Assembly (NCBI GenBank): GCA_002730985.1
Contig: PCBP01000003.1
Location: forward strand, 6,310-20,402
Direction of reading: 5' to 3'
Length of the DNA stretch: 14,093 bases
Origin: Flavobacteriales bacterium
GTDB lineage: Bacteria > Bacteroidota > Bacteroidia > Flavobacteriales > BACL11
How positions within the stretch are numbered: position 1 is the stretch's first letter; each line of letters starts with the position of its first letter. Under the pieces are notes generated by a model that worked only from the letters and a program-made list of their open reading frames with translations, did not search any database and was not told where the DNA came from. Position numbers and translations under genes: made by a program. Of this stretch, positions 8,158 to 14,093 are shown in pieces.

Positions 8158-9064
8158 TCTTTTGAAGTAGAATTTCAGCGATTTTAATATTGCTTTCTGC
8201 AGTCCAGCCAGCTATATGAGGTGATAGCATAGTTTTATCAGAATGGATTAGATATTGCATGTCAGCTATTAACCCAATTTTACTTAGTTCTTCAAAGGAC
8301 GTATTTTCATATTCCAAAACATCTAAACACGCACCTTTAATTTTACCACTTTTTAAAGCAGAGACTAGCTCTTTTGTATTAACACATTTTCCCCTTGCAG
8401 TATTAATTAAGTAAAAGTCCTTTTGAAAGTTCTTAATAAATTCATGATCAACTAGACATGTAGTTTCTTCTGTTAGTGGTATATGTAAGCTAATGATATC
8501 AGCTGTTTTATAGATGGTTTCCATACTGCTTTGATAAGGATATATTTTGAGATATTTATCATACACTAAGATATTCACTCCAAAACCCTCTAGTATCTTA
8601 GTAAAGGCTGAGCCATTATTTCCATAGCCAATAATTCCTATTGTTTTTCCAAAGAGTTCAATCCCCCTATTTGACTCTCTATTCCATTTCTCCTGCCTCA
8701 CCTCAGTATCACATTTTTTTAAATTATTAAATAAACAAAGCAGCATCCCTATAGCATGTTCTGCAACTGCTTTTCTGTTCCCCTCAGCTGCATTATAGCA
8801 CTTAATTTTTTTCTCTCTAGCATAATCGATATCAATATTTTCTAGACCACTTCCTGCTCTTGCAATAAATTTTAGGTTAGTTGCTTGGTCAATAAATTTT
8901 CGATCAATATAAAATCTGCTTCTAATGATGATCCCGTCATATTTATTAATAATAATTTCTATTTCTGATTTGCTTTTTTTGTAGGCTATATCGCAATCGT
9001 AGTGAAGTCTCTCCAACTGTTTTTTTAAAAGAGGATGTACGGTATCAATAAAAAGGATTTTCAT
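8135..9064 (-). CDS. NAD-dependent 2-hydroxyacid dehydrogenase, probable D-3-phosphoglycerate dehydrogenase (SerA type)
   Basis: A 309-residue D-isomer-specific 2-hydroxyacid dehydrogenase. The most likely role is oxidation of 3-phosphoglycerate to 3-phosphohydroxypyruvate, the first step of serine synthesis. Visible are the Rossmann dinucleotide motif GIIGYGNNG (143-151), Asp169 in VYDK as the likely NAD ribose contact, and the catalytic set Arg224 (NTARG), Glu253 (DVLEYEN, normally DVFxxEP) and His283 (SPHIAGWT). AEGNRKAVAEHAIGMLL (93-109) is typical of the family. It lacks the C-terminal ACT domain of E. coli SerA, as is common for the short Bacteroidota form. I chose ATG at 9062-9064 because MKILFIDTVHP is the usual N-terminus and the start lies 1 nt after the mgtE stop; an upstream in-frame extension would only copy the end of mgtE. 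It is last in the mlaE operon. Other hydroxyacid substrates cannot be excluded. Confidence 0.88.
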   Translation of the reverse strand: MKILFIDTVHPLLKKQLERLHYDCDIAYKKSKSEIEIIINKYDGIIIRSRFYIDRKFIDQATNLKFIARAGSGLENIDIDYAREKKIKCYNAAEGNRKAVAEHAIGMLLCLFNNLKKCDTEVRQEKWNRESNRGIELFGKTIGIIGYGNNGSAFTKILEGFGVNILVYDKYLKIYPYQSSMETIYKTADIISLHIPLTEETTCLVDHEFIKNFQKDFYLINTARGKCVNTKELVSALKSGKIKGACLDVLEYENTSFEELSKIGLIADMQYLIHSDKTMLSPHIAGWTAESNIKIAEILLQKITSYFAQ

Positions 9065-9065
9065 T

Positions 9066-10418
9066 TTATAGTATTGCTTGTCCAATCCAGAAATAGATGA
9101 ATAGACCCAGCACATCATTTATTGTAGTGATAAAAGGTCCAGTAGCTAATGCAGGATCAATATTATATTTTTTTAATGTAAGCGGTATGAATGTTCCGAA
9201 TAAGGCTGCAAAAACTATAACTGCTAATAAAGAAATACTAACAGTTATGCTAAGTCCTATGCTATATCCTAATCCGAATGCTGCCGCTAAGATTATTAAA
9301 GAGCAGATCATCCCGTTTAAGAGACCTACGCCTAATTCTTTTATTAGTTGTCGGAAGACACTTCCTATCTTTAATGAGTCATTTGAGAGGCCTTGTACAA
9401 CTATAGCCGCAGATTGTATCCCAACATTCCCTCCCATGGCAGCAATAAGTGGTATGAAGCAAGCTAATTCAAAGTTTCTTTCTAGATCAAATATACCGAT
9501 TACTTTTGCTCCGAAGAGTCCACCTAGCATTCCAATTAATAGCCATGGAAGCCTGGCTCTTGTGAGTTCCCACACACTATCACTACTTTCCACATCTTCT
9601 GATATGCCACTTGCCATTTGGTAATCTTTTTCGGCTTCTTCTTTGGCAACATCCATTACATCATCAACTGTTATTCTCCCAAGGAGTCTTCCTAAATCAT
9701 CTACTACAGGTAACACTACTAGATCATATTTTTGCATTATATTTGCAACATCTTCATTATTTTCAGTTGCTTTTACAGAGATAATATCAGTAAACATAAT
9801 ATTTTTCACCTCAGTTGTTCTTTCAGTCAGTAGCAGTCTTCTAAGGGACATTAGCCCAAGAAGTTTGTCATCATCATCAACTACATATATAGTATAAACA
9901 GTTTTTACATGGTCAGCCTGTTTGCGCATCTCTTTAAGACATTGGACGGTATTCCAATCTTTATTTACCTTAATTAGTTCTTTTGCCATAAGCCCCCCAG
10001 CCGTATCTTCTGCAAAACATAAGAGGTCACTAATATCACTTGCATGTTCTATATCCTCAATGTGAGACATAACTTCTTCTTTTTTGTCTTCCGCTAGCTC
10101 TCCAATAATATCTGCTGCATCATCAGTTGCTAGGTTTTCAATAACTTCTGCTGCAATTTCTTTTGCAGATAGATTTTCAAGTAAATTTTCTCTTGTATCA
10201 TCCTCAAGCTCGATGAGTACCGTAGCAGAGTCTTCTTCATTAGCAATTAGATTATAAAAGTATTTAGCATGTTTGACTGACAAGTTCTCAATTATTTCAG
10301 CAATATCTGCAATATGTAGCCTAGCAATTATATTAATTAGTTCTGAAGATTCCTTATTCTCAATTAGAGCTTGTACTTCTTCAATATATGTATTATTTAT
10401 TTCGGTTTTATCTGACAT
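9066..10418 (-). CDS. mgtE: Magnesium transporter MgtE
   Basis: MgtE is a homodimeric inner-membrane Mg2+ channel gated by cytosolic Mg2+. The 450 residues contain all three modules: the acidic superhelical N-domain (about 10-130, with repeats such as LATDDAADIIGEL), two CBS domains (about 138-200 and 201-258, including VVLPVVDDLGRLLGRI), and the five-helix membrane domain (about 285-450). Family motifs in the pore domain are ARLPWLL (288-294), GGNVGIQ (329-335) and DPALATGPFITTINDVLGL (421-439); Asp435 in the last corresponds to the conserved pore Asp of the Thermus enzyme. Length is normal. It starts inside the end of rsmA (11-bp overlap, different frame) and its stop is 1 nt before the next start, so it is probably co-translated with its neighbours. 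I see no separate promoter or Mg2+ riboswitch, and none would fit in the overlap. Confidence 0.96.
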   Translation of the reverse strand: MSDKTEINNTYIEEVQALIENKESSELINIIARLHIADIAEIIENLSVKHAKYFYNLIANEEDSATVLIELEDDTRENLLENLSAKEIAAEVIENLATDDAADIIGELAEDKKEEVMSHIEDIEHASDISDLLCFAEDTAGGLMAKELIKVNKDWNTVQCLKEMRKQADHVKTVYTIYVVDDDDKLLGLMSLRRLLLTERTTEVKNIMFTDIISVKATENNEDVANIMQKYDLVVLPVVDDLGRLLGRITVDDVMDVAKEEAEKDYQMASGISEDVESSDSVWELTRARLPWLLIGMLGGLFGAKVIGIFDLERNFELACFIPLIAAMGGNVGIQSAAIVVQGLSNDSLKIGSVFRQLIKELGVGLLNGMICSLIILAAAFGLGYSIGLSITVSISLLAVIVFAALFGTFIPLTLKKYNIDPALATGPFITTINDVLGLFIYFWIGQAIL

Positions 10419-11160
10419 GATCCGTAAGGGTTATAAAATTATCAACTGATAATTGTTCAGCTCGTAAATTTAATAAATCTGTGATTTTCTGCTTATTTAT
10501 CAATTCGAAAGCTTTTAAGGAATTGCGTAATGTTTTTCTTTTCTGATTGAATGCTGCTTTTACTATTTGTTTAAATTTTTTCTCATCTACAGGAAGATGT
10601 TCTCTATTGTTTCTTGTAAGTTTTATAACTCCTGATTTTACTTTCGGAGGCGGTATAAATACATCTTCATTAACTGTGAAACAATATTCGATATCATAAA
10701 ATACTTGTAGAAGAACAGATAGGATGCCTTTTTTCTTGCCTTTCTTGCAGACGATTCTTTCAGCTACTTCTTTTTGGAACATTCCTACTATCTCAGGTAT
10801 TTGATCTTTATTCTCAAAGACTTTAAATAGTATTTGCGAAGATATATTATAAGGAAAATTCCCAATTAATGCAAAGCTAAAAGGGTATTTTTCTTTTAGG
10901 TTTATTTTTAGGAAATCTCCATCATGTATGTTAAGATTTGGATAATTTCGTCTCAGATATGATACGCTTTCTCTGTCAATTTCTACAACTTGTGTTTTAT
11001 AATTTTTTTTTAGTAGAAATTGTGTCAGTATTCCCATCCCTGGACCAATTTCGATTACGTTTTTCGTATTCTCACTTAATAAAGTAGTTATATCAGAAGC
11101 TATTCTTAAATCATTTAGAAAGTGCTGACCAAGGTGCTTTTTTGCTCTTACATCTTTCAT
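10408..11160 (-). CDS. rsmA: 16S rRNA (adenine1518-N6/adenine1519-N6)-dimethyltransferase RsmA (KsgA)
   Basis: RsmA dimethylates two adjacent adenines in the 3'-terminal hairpin of 16S rRNA late in small-subunit assembly, using S-adenosylmethionine; its loss gives kasugamycin resistance. The 250-residue protein shows the classic order: KKHLGQHFLND (7-17), SAM-binding motif I EIGPGMGILT (37-46), acidic VVEIDRE (58-64), motif IV GNFPYNISSQ (100-109, NFPY as in Bacteroidota where E. coli has NLPY), VFIPPPKV (167-174) and FNQKRKTLRNSL (204-215). Length is near the norm. Its ATG shares one base with the mlaF stop codon (TAATG at 11158-11162), and its end overlaps mgtE by 11 bp, so it sits mid-operon. 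RsmA with MgtE is a gene order I associate with Bacteroidota, stated from memory. Confidence 0.97.
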   Translation of the reverse strand: MKDVRAKKHLGQHFLNDLRIASDITTLLSENTKNVIEIGPGMGILTQFLLKKNYKTQVVEIDRESVSYLRRNYPNLNIHDGDFLKINLKEKYPFSFALIGNFPYNISSQILFKVFENKDQIPEIVGMFQKEVAERIVCKKGKKKGILSVLLQVFYDIEYCFTVNEDVFIPPPKVKSGVIKLTRNNREHLPVDEKKFKQIVKAAFNQKRKTLRNSLKAFELINKQKITDLLNLRAEQLSVDNFITLTDHVR

Positions 11161-11909
11161 TATGGTCTTCTTAATCTTTTAAAAAGATCGGATGCAAACA
11201 CAAAATCAGTTAGTTCTTTATTGTTAGCTTTAATAAGCTCTTCTTTACTTCCTTGCCACCACATTTCTCCTTTATATATGAATGCGATATTTGTTCCAAT
11301 TTGCATTACTGAATTCATGTCATGTGTATTTACAATAGTAGTGATATTATATTCTTCAGTAATTTCTTGTATTAGATTATCTATTAAAATAGCAGTATTT
11401 GGATCAAGGCCTGAGTTTGGTTCATCACAAAAAAGATATTTTGGTTGCATAACAATTGCCCTAGCAATCGCTACTCTCTTTTTCATTCCTCCACTAAGCT
11501 CTGATGGCATTAGATTATTTTTCCCTTTAAGGTTAACTCTTTTTAAACAGAAATTAACTCTCTCTAGCATCTCATCATCTGTTTTGTCTGTAAACATACT
11601 AAGCGGAAACATGATATTCTCTTCTACAGTCATATAATCATAGAGAGCGCCCCCCTGAAAAAGCATTCCAATTTCTTTACGGAACCTTCTTATCTCTTTA
11701 TTATTCATTTTGTTTACATCTTCTCCATTAAACAGCACAGTACCTTGATCTTTATTTTGTAGTCCTACTAGAATCTTAATCAGTGTTGTTTTTCCAGAAC
11801 CGCTTTCACCGATGATTAGGTTGGTTTTCCCCCTCTCAAAAGTAAAGCTTACGTTTTTCAGAACATGATTGTTGCCAAAATATTTTTCAATATTCTTTAT
11901 TTCTATCAT
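11160..11909 (-). CDS. mlaF: ABC transporter ATP-binding protein, MlaF type
   Basis: A 249-residue ABC ATPase that should energise the neighbouring MlaE-type permease for phospholipid transport between the inner and outer membranes. All catalytic elements are intact: Walker A GESGSGKTT (34-42), Q-loop LFQGG (83-87), signature LSGGMKKR (138-145), Walker B YLFCDEP (158-164) and H-loop His196. The GGALYDYMTVEENI stretch (86-99) and the GGMKKRVAIARAI signature context are typical of MlaF/Ttg2A rather than of drug or metal ABC systems. The ATG at 11907-11909 overlaps the mlaE stop as ATGA, and its stop overlaps the rsmA start as TAATG, so translational coupling with both is likely. A solute-binding MCE protein (MlaD) would be expected but is not encoded next to it. 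Confidence 0.92.
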   Translation of the reverse strand: MIEIKNIEKYFGNNHVLKNVSFTFERGKTNLIIGESGSGKTTLIKILVGLQNKDQGTVLFNGEDVNKMNNKEIRRFRKEIGMLFQGGALYDYMTVEENIMFPLSMFTDKTDDEMLERVNFCLKRVNLKGKNNLMPSELSGGMKKRVAIARAIVMQPKYLFCDEPNSGLDPNTAILIDNLIQEITEEYNITTIVNTHDMNSVMQIGTNIAFIYKGEMWWQGSKEELIKANNKELTDFVFASDLFKRLRRP

Positions 11910-12646
11910 GCTAAAATAAGTTTGGTTAATATAAAATTAAAAACAAGAATAAAAATACTGCTGTACACTACCGCTTCTGTGCTTGATTTTCCTACAGCAA
12001 TCGCCCCTCCTTGTGCATAATAGCCAAAATAAGATGATATTGAAGAAACTATGAATGCAAAAACTAAAGTTTTAATAATAGCATATGTTATATAGAATGA
12101 GATGAACTCATATCTTAGCCCATAAAGAAAATCAGTAGTGGTTATATTAACCGATAGTGCTCCTATCCATGCTCCTATCATCCCAATACCCATACTTAAA
12201 ATCACTAAAATAGGAAAGAAGCAGAGAGAGGCGATTATTTTAGGTAATATTAGAAAGGAAGCTGAATTTACCCCCATTATTTCTAAAGCATCAATCTGTT
12301 CGCTGACTCGCATACTCCCAATCTCTGATGCAATACTAGAGCCTACCTTTCCAGCTAGAATCAAAGATATCATTGTTGGAGAAAATTCCAAGATTAGAGA
12401 GTCTCTACTGGCTAATCCAATTAAGTATTTAGGCAGTAATGGATTTTGTAGATTTAATGCTGTCTGTATACTAACAACACCTCCAACAAAGAATGATATG
12501 AATAATACAATACCAATTGAGTTTAACCCTATTTTTGTTAACTCAAATACAAATTGTTTTCTGAATGCACTCCACTTTTCAGGAATAGTAATAACTTTTT
12601 TCATCATTATGAAATAAAGACCAAAGTGCTTTAATAGTTTTAACAT
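11906..12646 (-). CDS. mlaE: ABC transporter permease, MlaE type
   Basis: A 246-residue integral inner-membrane protein of the MlaE/YrbE permease family, the transmembrane part of the lipid-asymmetry ABC system. The N-terminus (KLLKHFGLYFIMMKKV) with an interfacial helix, then hydrophobic spans around residues 42-62, 88-105, 130-165, 180-205 and 225-245, fit the family fold. The hallmark cytosolic coupling segment is present: EIGSMRVSEQIDALEIMGV (108-126). The start at 12646 matches the usual Bacteroidota N-terminus. It is the first gene of the five-gene minus-strand operon and overlaps mlaF by 4 nt. It is divergent from a small lipoprotein gene 38 bp away. A TACTTTTG box on the minus strand upstream could drive the operon. 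Substrate (phospholipid versus another lipid) is inferred from family only. Confidence 0.92.
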   Translation of the reverse strand: MLKLLKHFGLYFIMMKKVITIPEKWSAFRKQFVFELTKIGLNSIGIVLFISFFVGGVVSIQTALNLQNPLLPKYLIGLASRDSLILEFSPTMISLILAGKVGSSIASEIGSMRVSEQIDALEIMGVNSASFLILPKIIASLCFFPILVILSMGIGMIGAWIGALSVNITTTDFLYGLRYEFISFYITYAIIKTLVFAFIVSSISSYFGYYAQGGAIAVGKSSTEAVVYSSIFILVFNFILTKLILA

Positions 12647-12668
12647 CTGATAAGAATATTAATTTAAT

Positions 12669-12676
12669 TAAATTTG
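12669..12676 (+). promoter_or_regulatory. -7 promoter box for the small lipoprotein gene
   Basis: TAAATTTG matches TAnnTTTG exactly and lies 8 nt before the ATG at 12685. If used, the transcript would begin only a few nucleotides before the start codon, so the mRNA would be nearly leaderless. No TTG is seen at -33. The AT-rich setting makes chance matches possible. Confidence 0.3.
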
Positions 12677-12684
12677 TATTTATT

Positions 12685-12810
12685 ATGAAAATACAAAAGT
12701 ATCATCTTTTATTGATTATTGCTCTGTTCACACTTACTTCTTGTATAGTATTAAAGAAAAAGGGATGTGATACGTGTCCTAATTTCTCAGCAAAAAGTAT
12801 TGCAAATTAA
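12685..12810 (+). CDS. Small lipoprotein, 41 aa, KGCxxCP type
   Basis: A very short gene with ATG at 12685 and TAA at 12808-12810. The product has a complete lipoprotein signal: positive n-region (MKIQKYH), hydrophobic core LLLIIALFTLT (8-18), and lipobox LTSC with the lipidated Cys at 20. The mature peptide is only 22 residues: CIVLKKKGCDTCPNFSAKSIAN, written here in two pieces as CIVLKKKGCD and TCPNFSAKSIAN, with Cys28 and Cys31 as a CxxC pair before Pro. Similar tiny lipoproteins with a KKGC-x-CP-x-F tail occur across Bacteroidota; this is from memory and their function is unknown to me. It is divergent from mlaE, 38 bp away, and precedes the putative metal exporter on the same strand. A preceding -7-like box and the clean signal peptide support a real gene despite the length. 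Confidence 0.75.
   Translation: MKIQKYHLLLIIALFTLTSCIVLKKKGCDTCPNFSAKSIAN
12694..12701 (-). promoter_or_regulatory. Candidate -7 promoter box for the mlaE operon
   Basis: Read on the minus strand, TACTTTTG matches TAnnTTTG exactly and lies 47 nt before the mlaE start, giving a leader of about 40 nt. It falls inside the 5' end of the divergent small lipoprotein gene, so the two promoters would overlap face-away. No clear -33 TTG is present. Tentative, but the whole operon needs a promoter in this neighbourhood. Confidence 0.3.
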
Positions 12811-12844
12811 ATAGCTAATCTACTTTAGATTTAATCTTAATAAA

Positions 12845-12857
12845 TATATTTGCAAAT
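12845..12857 (+). promoter_or_regulatory. -7 promoter box with overlapping palindrome, upstream of the putative metal exporter
   Basis: TATATTTG (12845-12852) fits TAnnTTTG exactly and would start transcription near 12858, about 90 nt before the ATG at 12948. The perfect 10-bp palindrome ATTTGCAAAT (12848-12857) overlaps the box and runs towards the expected start site, where a dimeric repressor could act. The promoter match is seen directly; operator function is inference. Confidence 0.4.
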
Positions 12858-12861
12858 GCAA

Positions 12862-12892
12862 AATTGATCTGATTTATAATATTAGGTCAATT
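12862..12892 (+). repeat. Inverted repeat in the leader of the putative metal exporter
   Basis: AATTGATCT (12862-12870) and AGGTCAATT (12884-12892) form a 9-bp inverted repeat with one G-T wobble and a 13-nt loop. It lies just downstream of the candidate -7 box, so it would be in the transcript leader or act as an operator near the start site. No U-tract follows, so it is not a standard terminator, and I do not recognise a riboswitch class in the 12811-12947 leader. Confidence 0.4.
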
Positions 12893-12947
12893 ATGTAAAA
12901 ATGCTAATGTCATCCCTGAAAGAGTGCTAGCTAATGGATATATAAAT

Positions 12948-14054
12948 ATGGAATTTAATCTTTGGTCATTTATTTTAGATACTCTTGAAGCAGCAGGAGC
13001 AATAGGAGGTTATGTATCCCTATCAATCATTGGCTTTGCACTAATTAGTTTTGCAATCAGAAAAAGGCGTGGAAAGTTAGCGAGTCAGATTGGTCCTAAA
13101 TGGACACACCCTATTATTGGTTCCTTATTGGGGGCAATTCCTGGGTGTGGGGCAACAATTGTAGTAGCGTCATTATATAAAAATAAAAGAATATCTTTTG
13201 GAGGTCTATTTGCTACTTTCATTAGTACCGTAGGTGAAGGATCATTTGTATTATTAGGCGCTTCTAATGAGGCTGATGTTATAGGTAACTTAAAAGCATA
13301 TGCAACAATTACCATCTTTGGATTAATTGCAGGAGTTATTTTAGGCTATTTATCTGATTTTTTTGGATTTAGAGCCAGCACTGGAAATAATCAGGAAAAT
13401 CATTCAGAGCATCAAAGCCTTCAAAAAAAGCAAAATACCTTAGCAGGTATATTGATTGAAAACCTGGGGGTTTATGCTATTATAGCAATGGCTATATTTT
13501 TAGCTCCAGGCTCTATTATGGCCTTATGGGGTGGAGGTATTGATGCTATTTCAGTCCCAACTTATTGGGTGTCACTAGCACTTACAAGTACATGTATGGT
13601 TTTTTACTTTACAAGTAGATTTATTTACAAATATCATGACTGCTATGGTGATTCATCAGATGTCAAATCGACAATATTACATGCGATCTTAGATGTTGCC
13701 ATGGTGGTGACATACGTTTTTATTGGTTTATTCTTTGCTAACTATATCATTGATGTACTTGTGGGCAAAGAGATATTTGATGCATGGATGACATCATCAG
13801 CCTACGTTGTTATATTATTAGCAGCTTTAATAGGAGTAACACCTGGTTGCGGGGGAATGATTACAGTTGCAGTAGCCTTTATTACAATTCCTAATTTCCC
13901 TATGGCAGCATTAATTGCAGCAGCTATAGCAACGAGTGGAGATGGGATCTTCCCTTTGCTTGCAGAAAATAGAAAAGATGGGTTTATTGTTTCTGCAGTA
14001 GGATTAGTAGTTGCTTTAGTTGTAGGGTACATAGCTTTATCTCTAGGATTCTAG
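12948..14054 (+). CDS. Putative manganese / heavy-metal exporter (ArsP_2-like, about 10 TM)
   Basis: A 368-residue polytopic membrane protein that resembles the family annotated as putative manganese transporter or ten-TM heavy-metal exporter; I assign it by motif memory, not by search. Hydrophobic spans are visible near 15-36, 56-75, 85-104, 118-138, 165-196, 203-222, 245-270, 283-302, 304-330 and 345-366. An internal duplication is clear: IPGCGATIVVASLY (64-77) then STVGEGSFVLL (93-103) in the first half, TPGCGGMITVAVAF (298-311) then ATSGDGIFPLL (328-338) in the second. The paired Pro-Gly-Cys-Gly and Gly-Glu/Asp-Gly motifs probably line a metal path. A hydrophilic His/Gln-rich loop (about 148-163) separates the halves. 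I chose the ATG at 12948; an upstream in-frame GTG at 12924 would add 8 residues without family character. It follows the lipoprotein gene but has its own candidate promoter and leader. Confidence 0.75.
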   Translation: MEFNLWSFILDTLEAAGAIGGYVSLSIIGFALISFAIRKRRGKLASQIGPKWTHPIIGSLLGAIPGCGATIVVASLYKNKRISFGGLFATFISTVGEGSFVLLGASNEADVIGNLKAYATITIFGLIAGVILGYLSDFFGFRASTGNNQENHSEHQSLQKKQNTLAGILIENLGVYAIIAMAIFLAPGSIMALWGGGIDAISVPTYWVSLALTSTCMVFYFTSRFIYKYHDCYGDSSDVKSTILHAILDVAMVVTYVFIGLFFANYIIDVLVGKEIFDAWMTSSAYVVILLAALIGVTPGCGGMITVAVAFITIPNFPMAALIAAAIATSGDGIFPLLAENRKDGFIVSAVGLVVALVVGYIALSLGF

Positions 14055-14093
14055 TTGTATAGAGTATGTTCGGAAAAATATCTATAGAATTAT

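Noticed and set aside
9065..9118. Upstream extension of the dehydrogenase to a start at 9118
   Set aside because: The added residues only read the end of mgtE in another frame; MKILFIDTVHP at 9064 is the normal family N-terminus.
9097..9624. Plus-strand 175-codon frame opposite mgtE
   Set aside because: Antisense of the MgtE membrane domain, whose conserved motifs are in the minus frame; Pro/Ile/Ser-rich shadow composition.
11122..11637. Plus-strand 171-codon frame opposite mlaF and rsmA
   Set aside because: Spans two well-supported minus-strand genes and shows no family features.
12138..12617. Plus-strand 159-codon frame opposite mlaE
   Set aside because: Shadow of a hydrophobic coding sequence; mlaE is clear on the minus strand.
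12924..12947. GTG start 8 codons upstream for the putative metal exporter
   Set aside because: A normal ATG follows at 12948, right before the first hydrophobic region; the extra residues add nothing recognisable. Not strictly excluded.
14058..14086. Possible terminator hairpin after the putative metal exporter (TATAGA ... TCTATA)
   Set aside because: Short AT-rich stem with a bulged G and no U-tract before the window ends; too weak to call.
1..14093. CRISPR arrays, tRNA/rRNA genes, insertion sequences, phage or defence genes
   Set aside because: No regularly spaced repeats, cloverleaf-like segments, transposase motifs or terminal inverted repeats were seen; nearly all DNA is accounted for by housekeeping genes.

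Overview
The window is AT-rich (about one third G+C by eye) and almost fully coding. It looks like the chromosome of a member of the Bacteroidota. The evidence is protein sequence style (NFPYN in RsmA, a 309-residue SerA-type dehydrogenase without ACT domain, the MlaE N-terminus, a short KGCxxCP-type lipoprotein), absence of clear Shine-Dalgarno sequences before most genes, and TAnnTTTG boxes, the Bacteroidota -7 promoter element, in several intergenic gaps. The genus cannot be told from the sequence alone.

Layout. Positions 1-4977 are a minus-strand group read as pfp (PPi-dependent phosphofructokinase) -> mfd (transcription-repair coupling factor) -> purH (cut by the window edge). pfp and mfd are separated by nothing: the pfp stop codon is followed directly, in the same frame, by the TTG that must start mfd. 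A short divergent promoter region (4978-5066) separates this group from plus-strand lysC (aspartate kinase), followed by a 592-residue conserved protein of unknown function with its own -7-like box. That gene runs tail-to-tail into the next group and overlaps it by 23 bp.

Positions 8135-12646 are a tightly packed minus-strand operon: mlaE (lipid ABC permease) -> mlaF (ATPase) -> rsmA (16S rRNA dimethyltransferase) -> mgtE (Mg2+ channel/transporter) -> a SerA-type dehydrogenase. Every junction is an overlap or a 1-nt gap (ATGA, TAATG, 11-bp overlap, 1 nt), so translational coupling is likely. No MCE-domain (MlaD) partner is present. Divergent from mlaE are a 41-residue lipoprotein and then a polytopic membrane protein resembling the putative manganese/heavy-metal exporter family (ArsP_2-like), with duplicated PGCG and G-E/D-G motifs and a leader carrying a palindrome and an inverted repeat.

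Most of the window is housekeeping: central carbon metabolism, purine and amino-acid synthesis, DNA repair, ribosome maturation, Mg2+ and probable Mn2+ handling, and outer-membrane lipid transport. I see no mobile element, CRISPR array, tRNA, rRNA or defence system. The parts most worth a second look are the cysteine-rich 592-residue family, the in-frame stop/TTG junction of pfp and mfd, the tiny CxxC lipoprotein, and the putative metal exporter with its leader.
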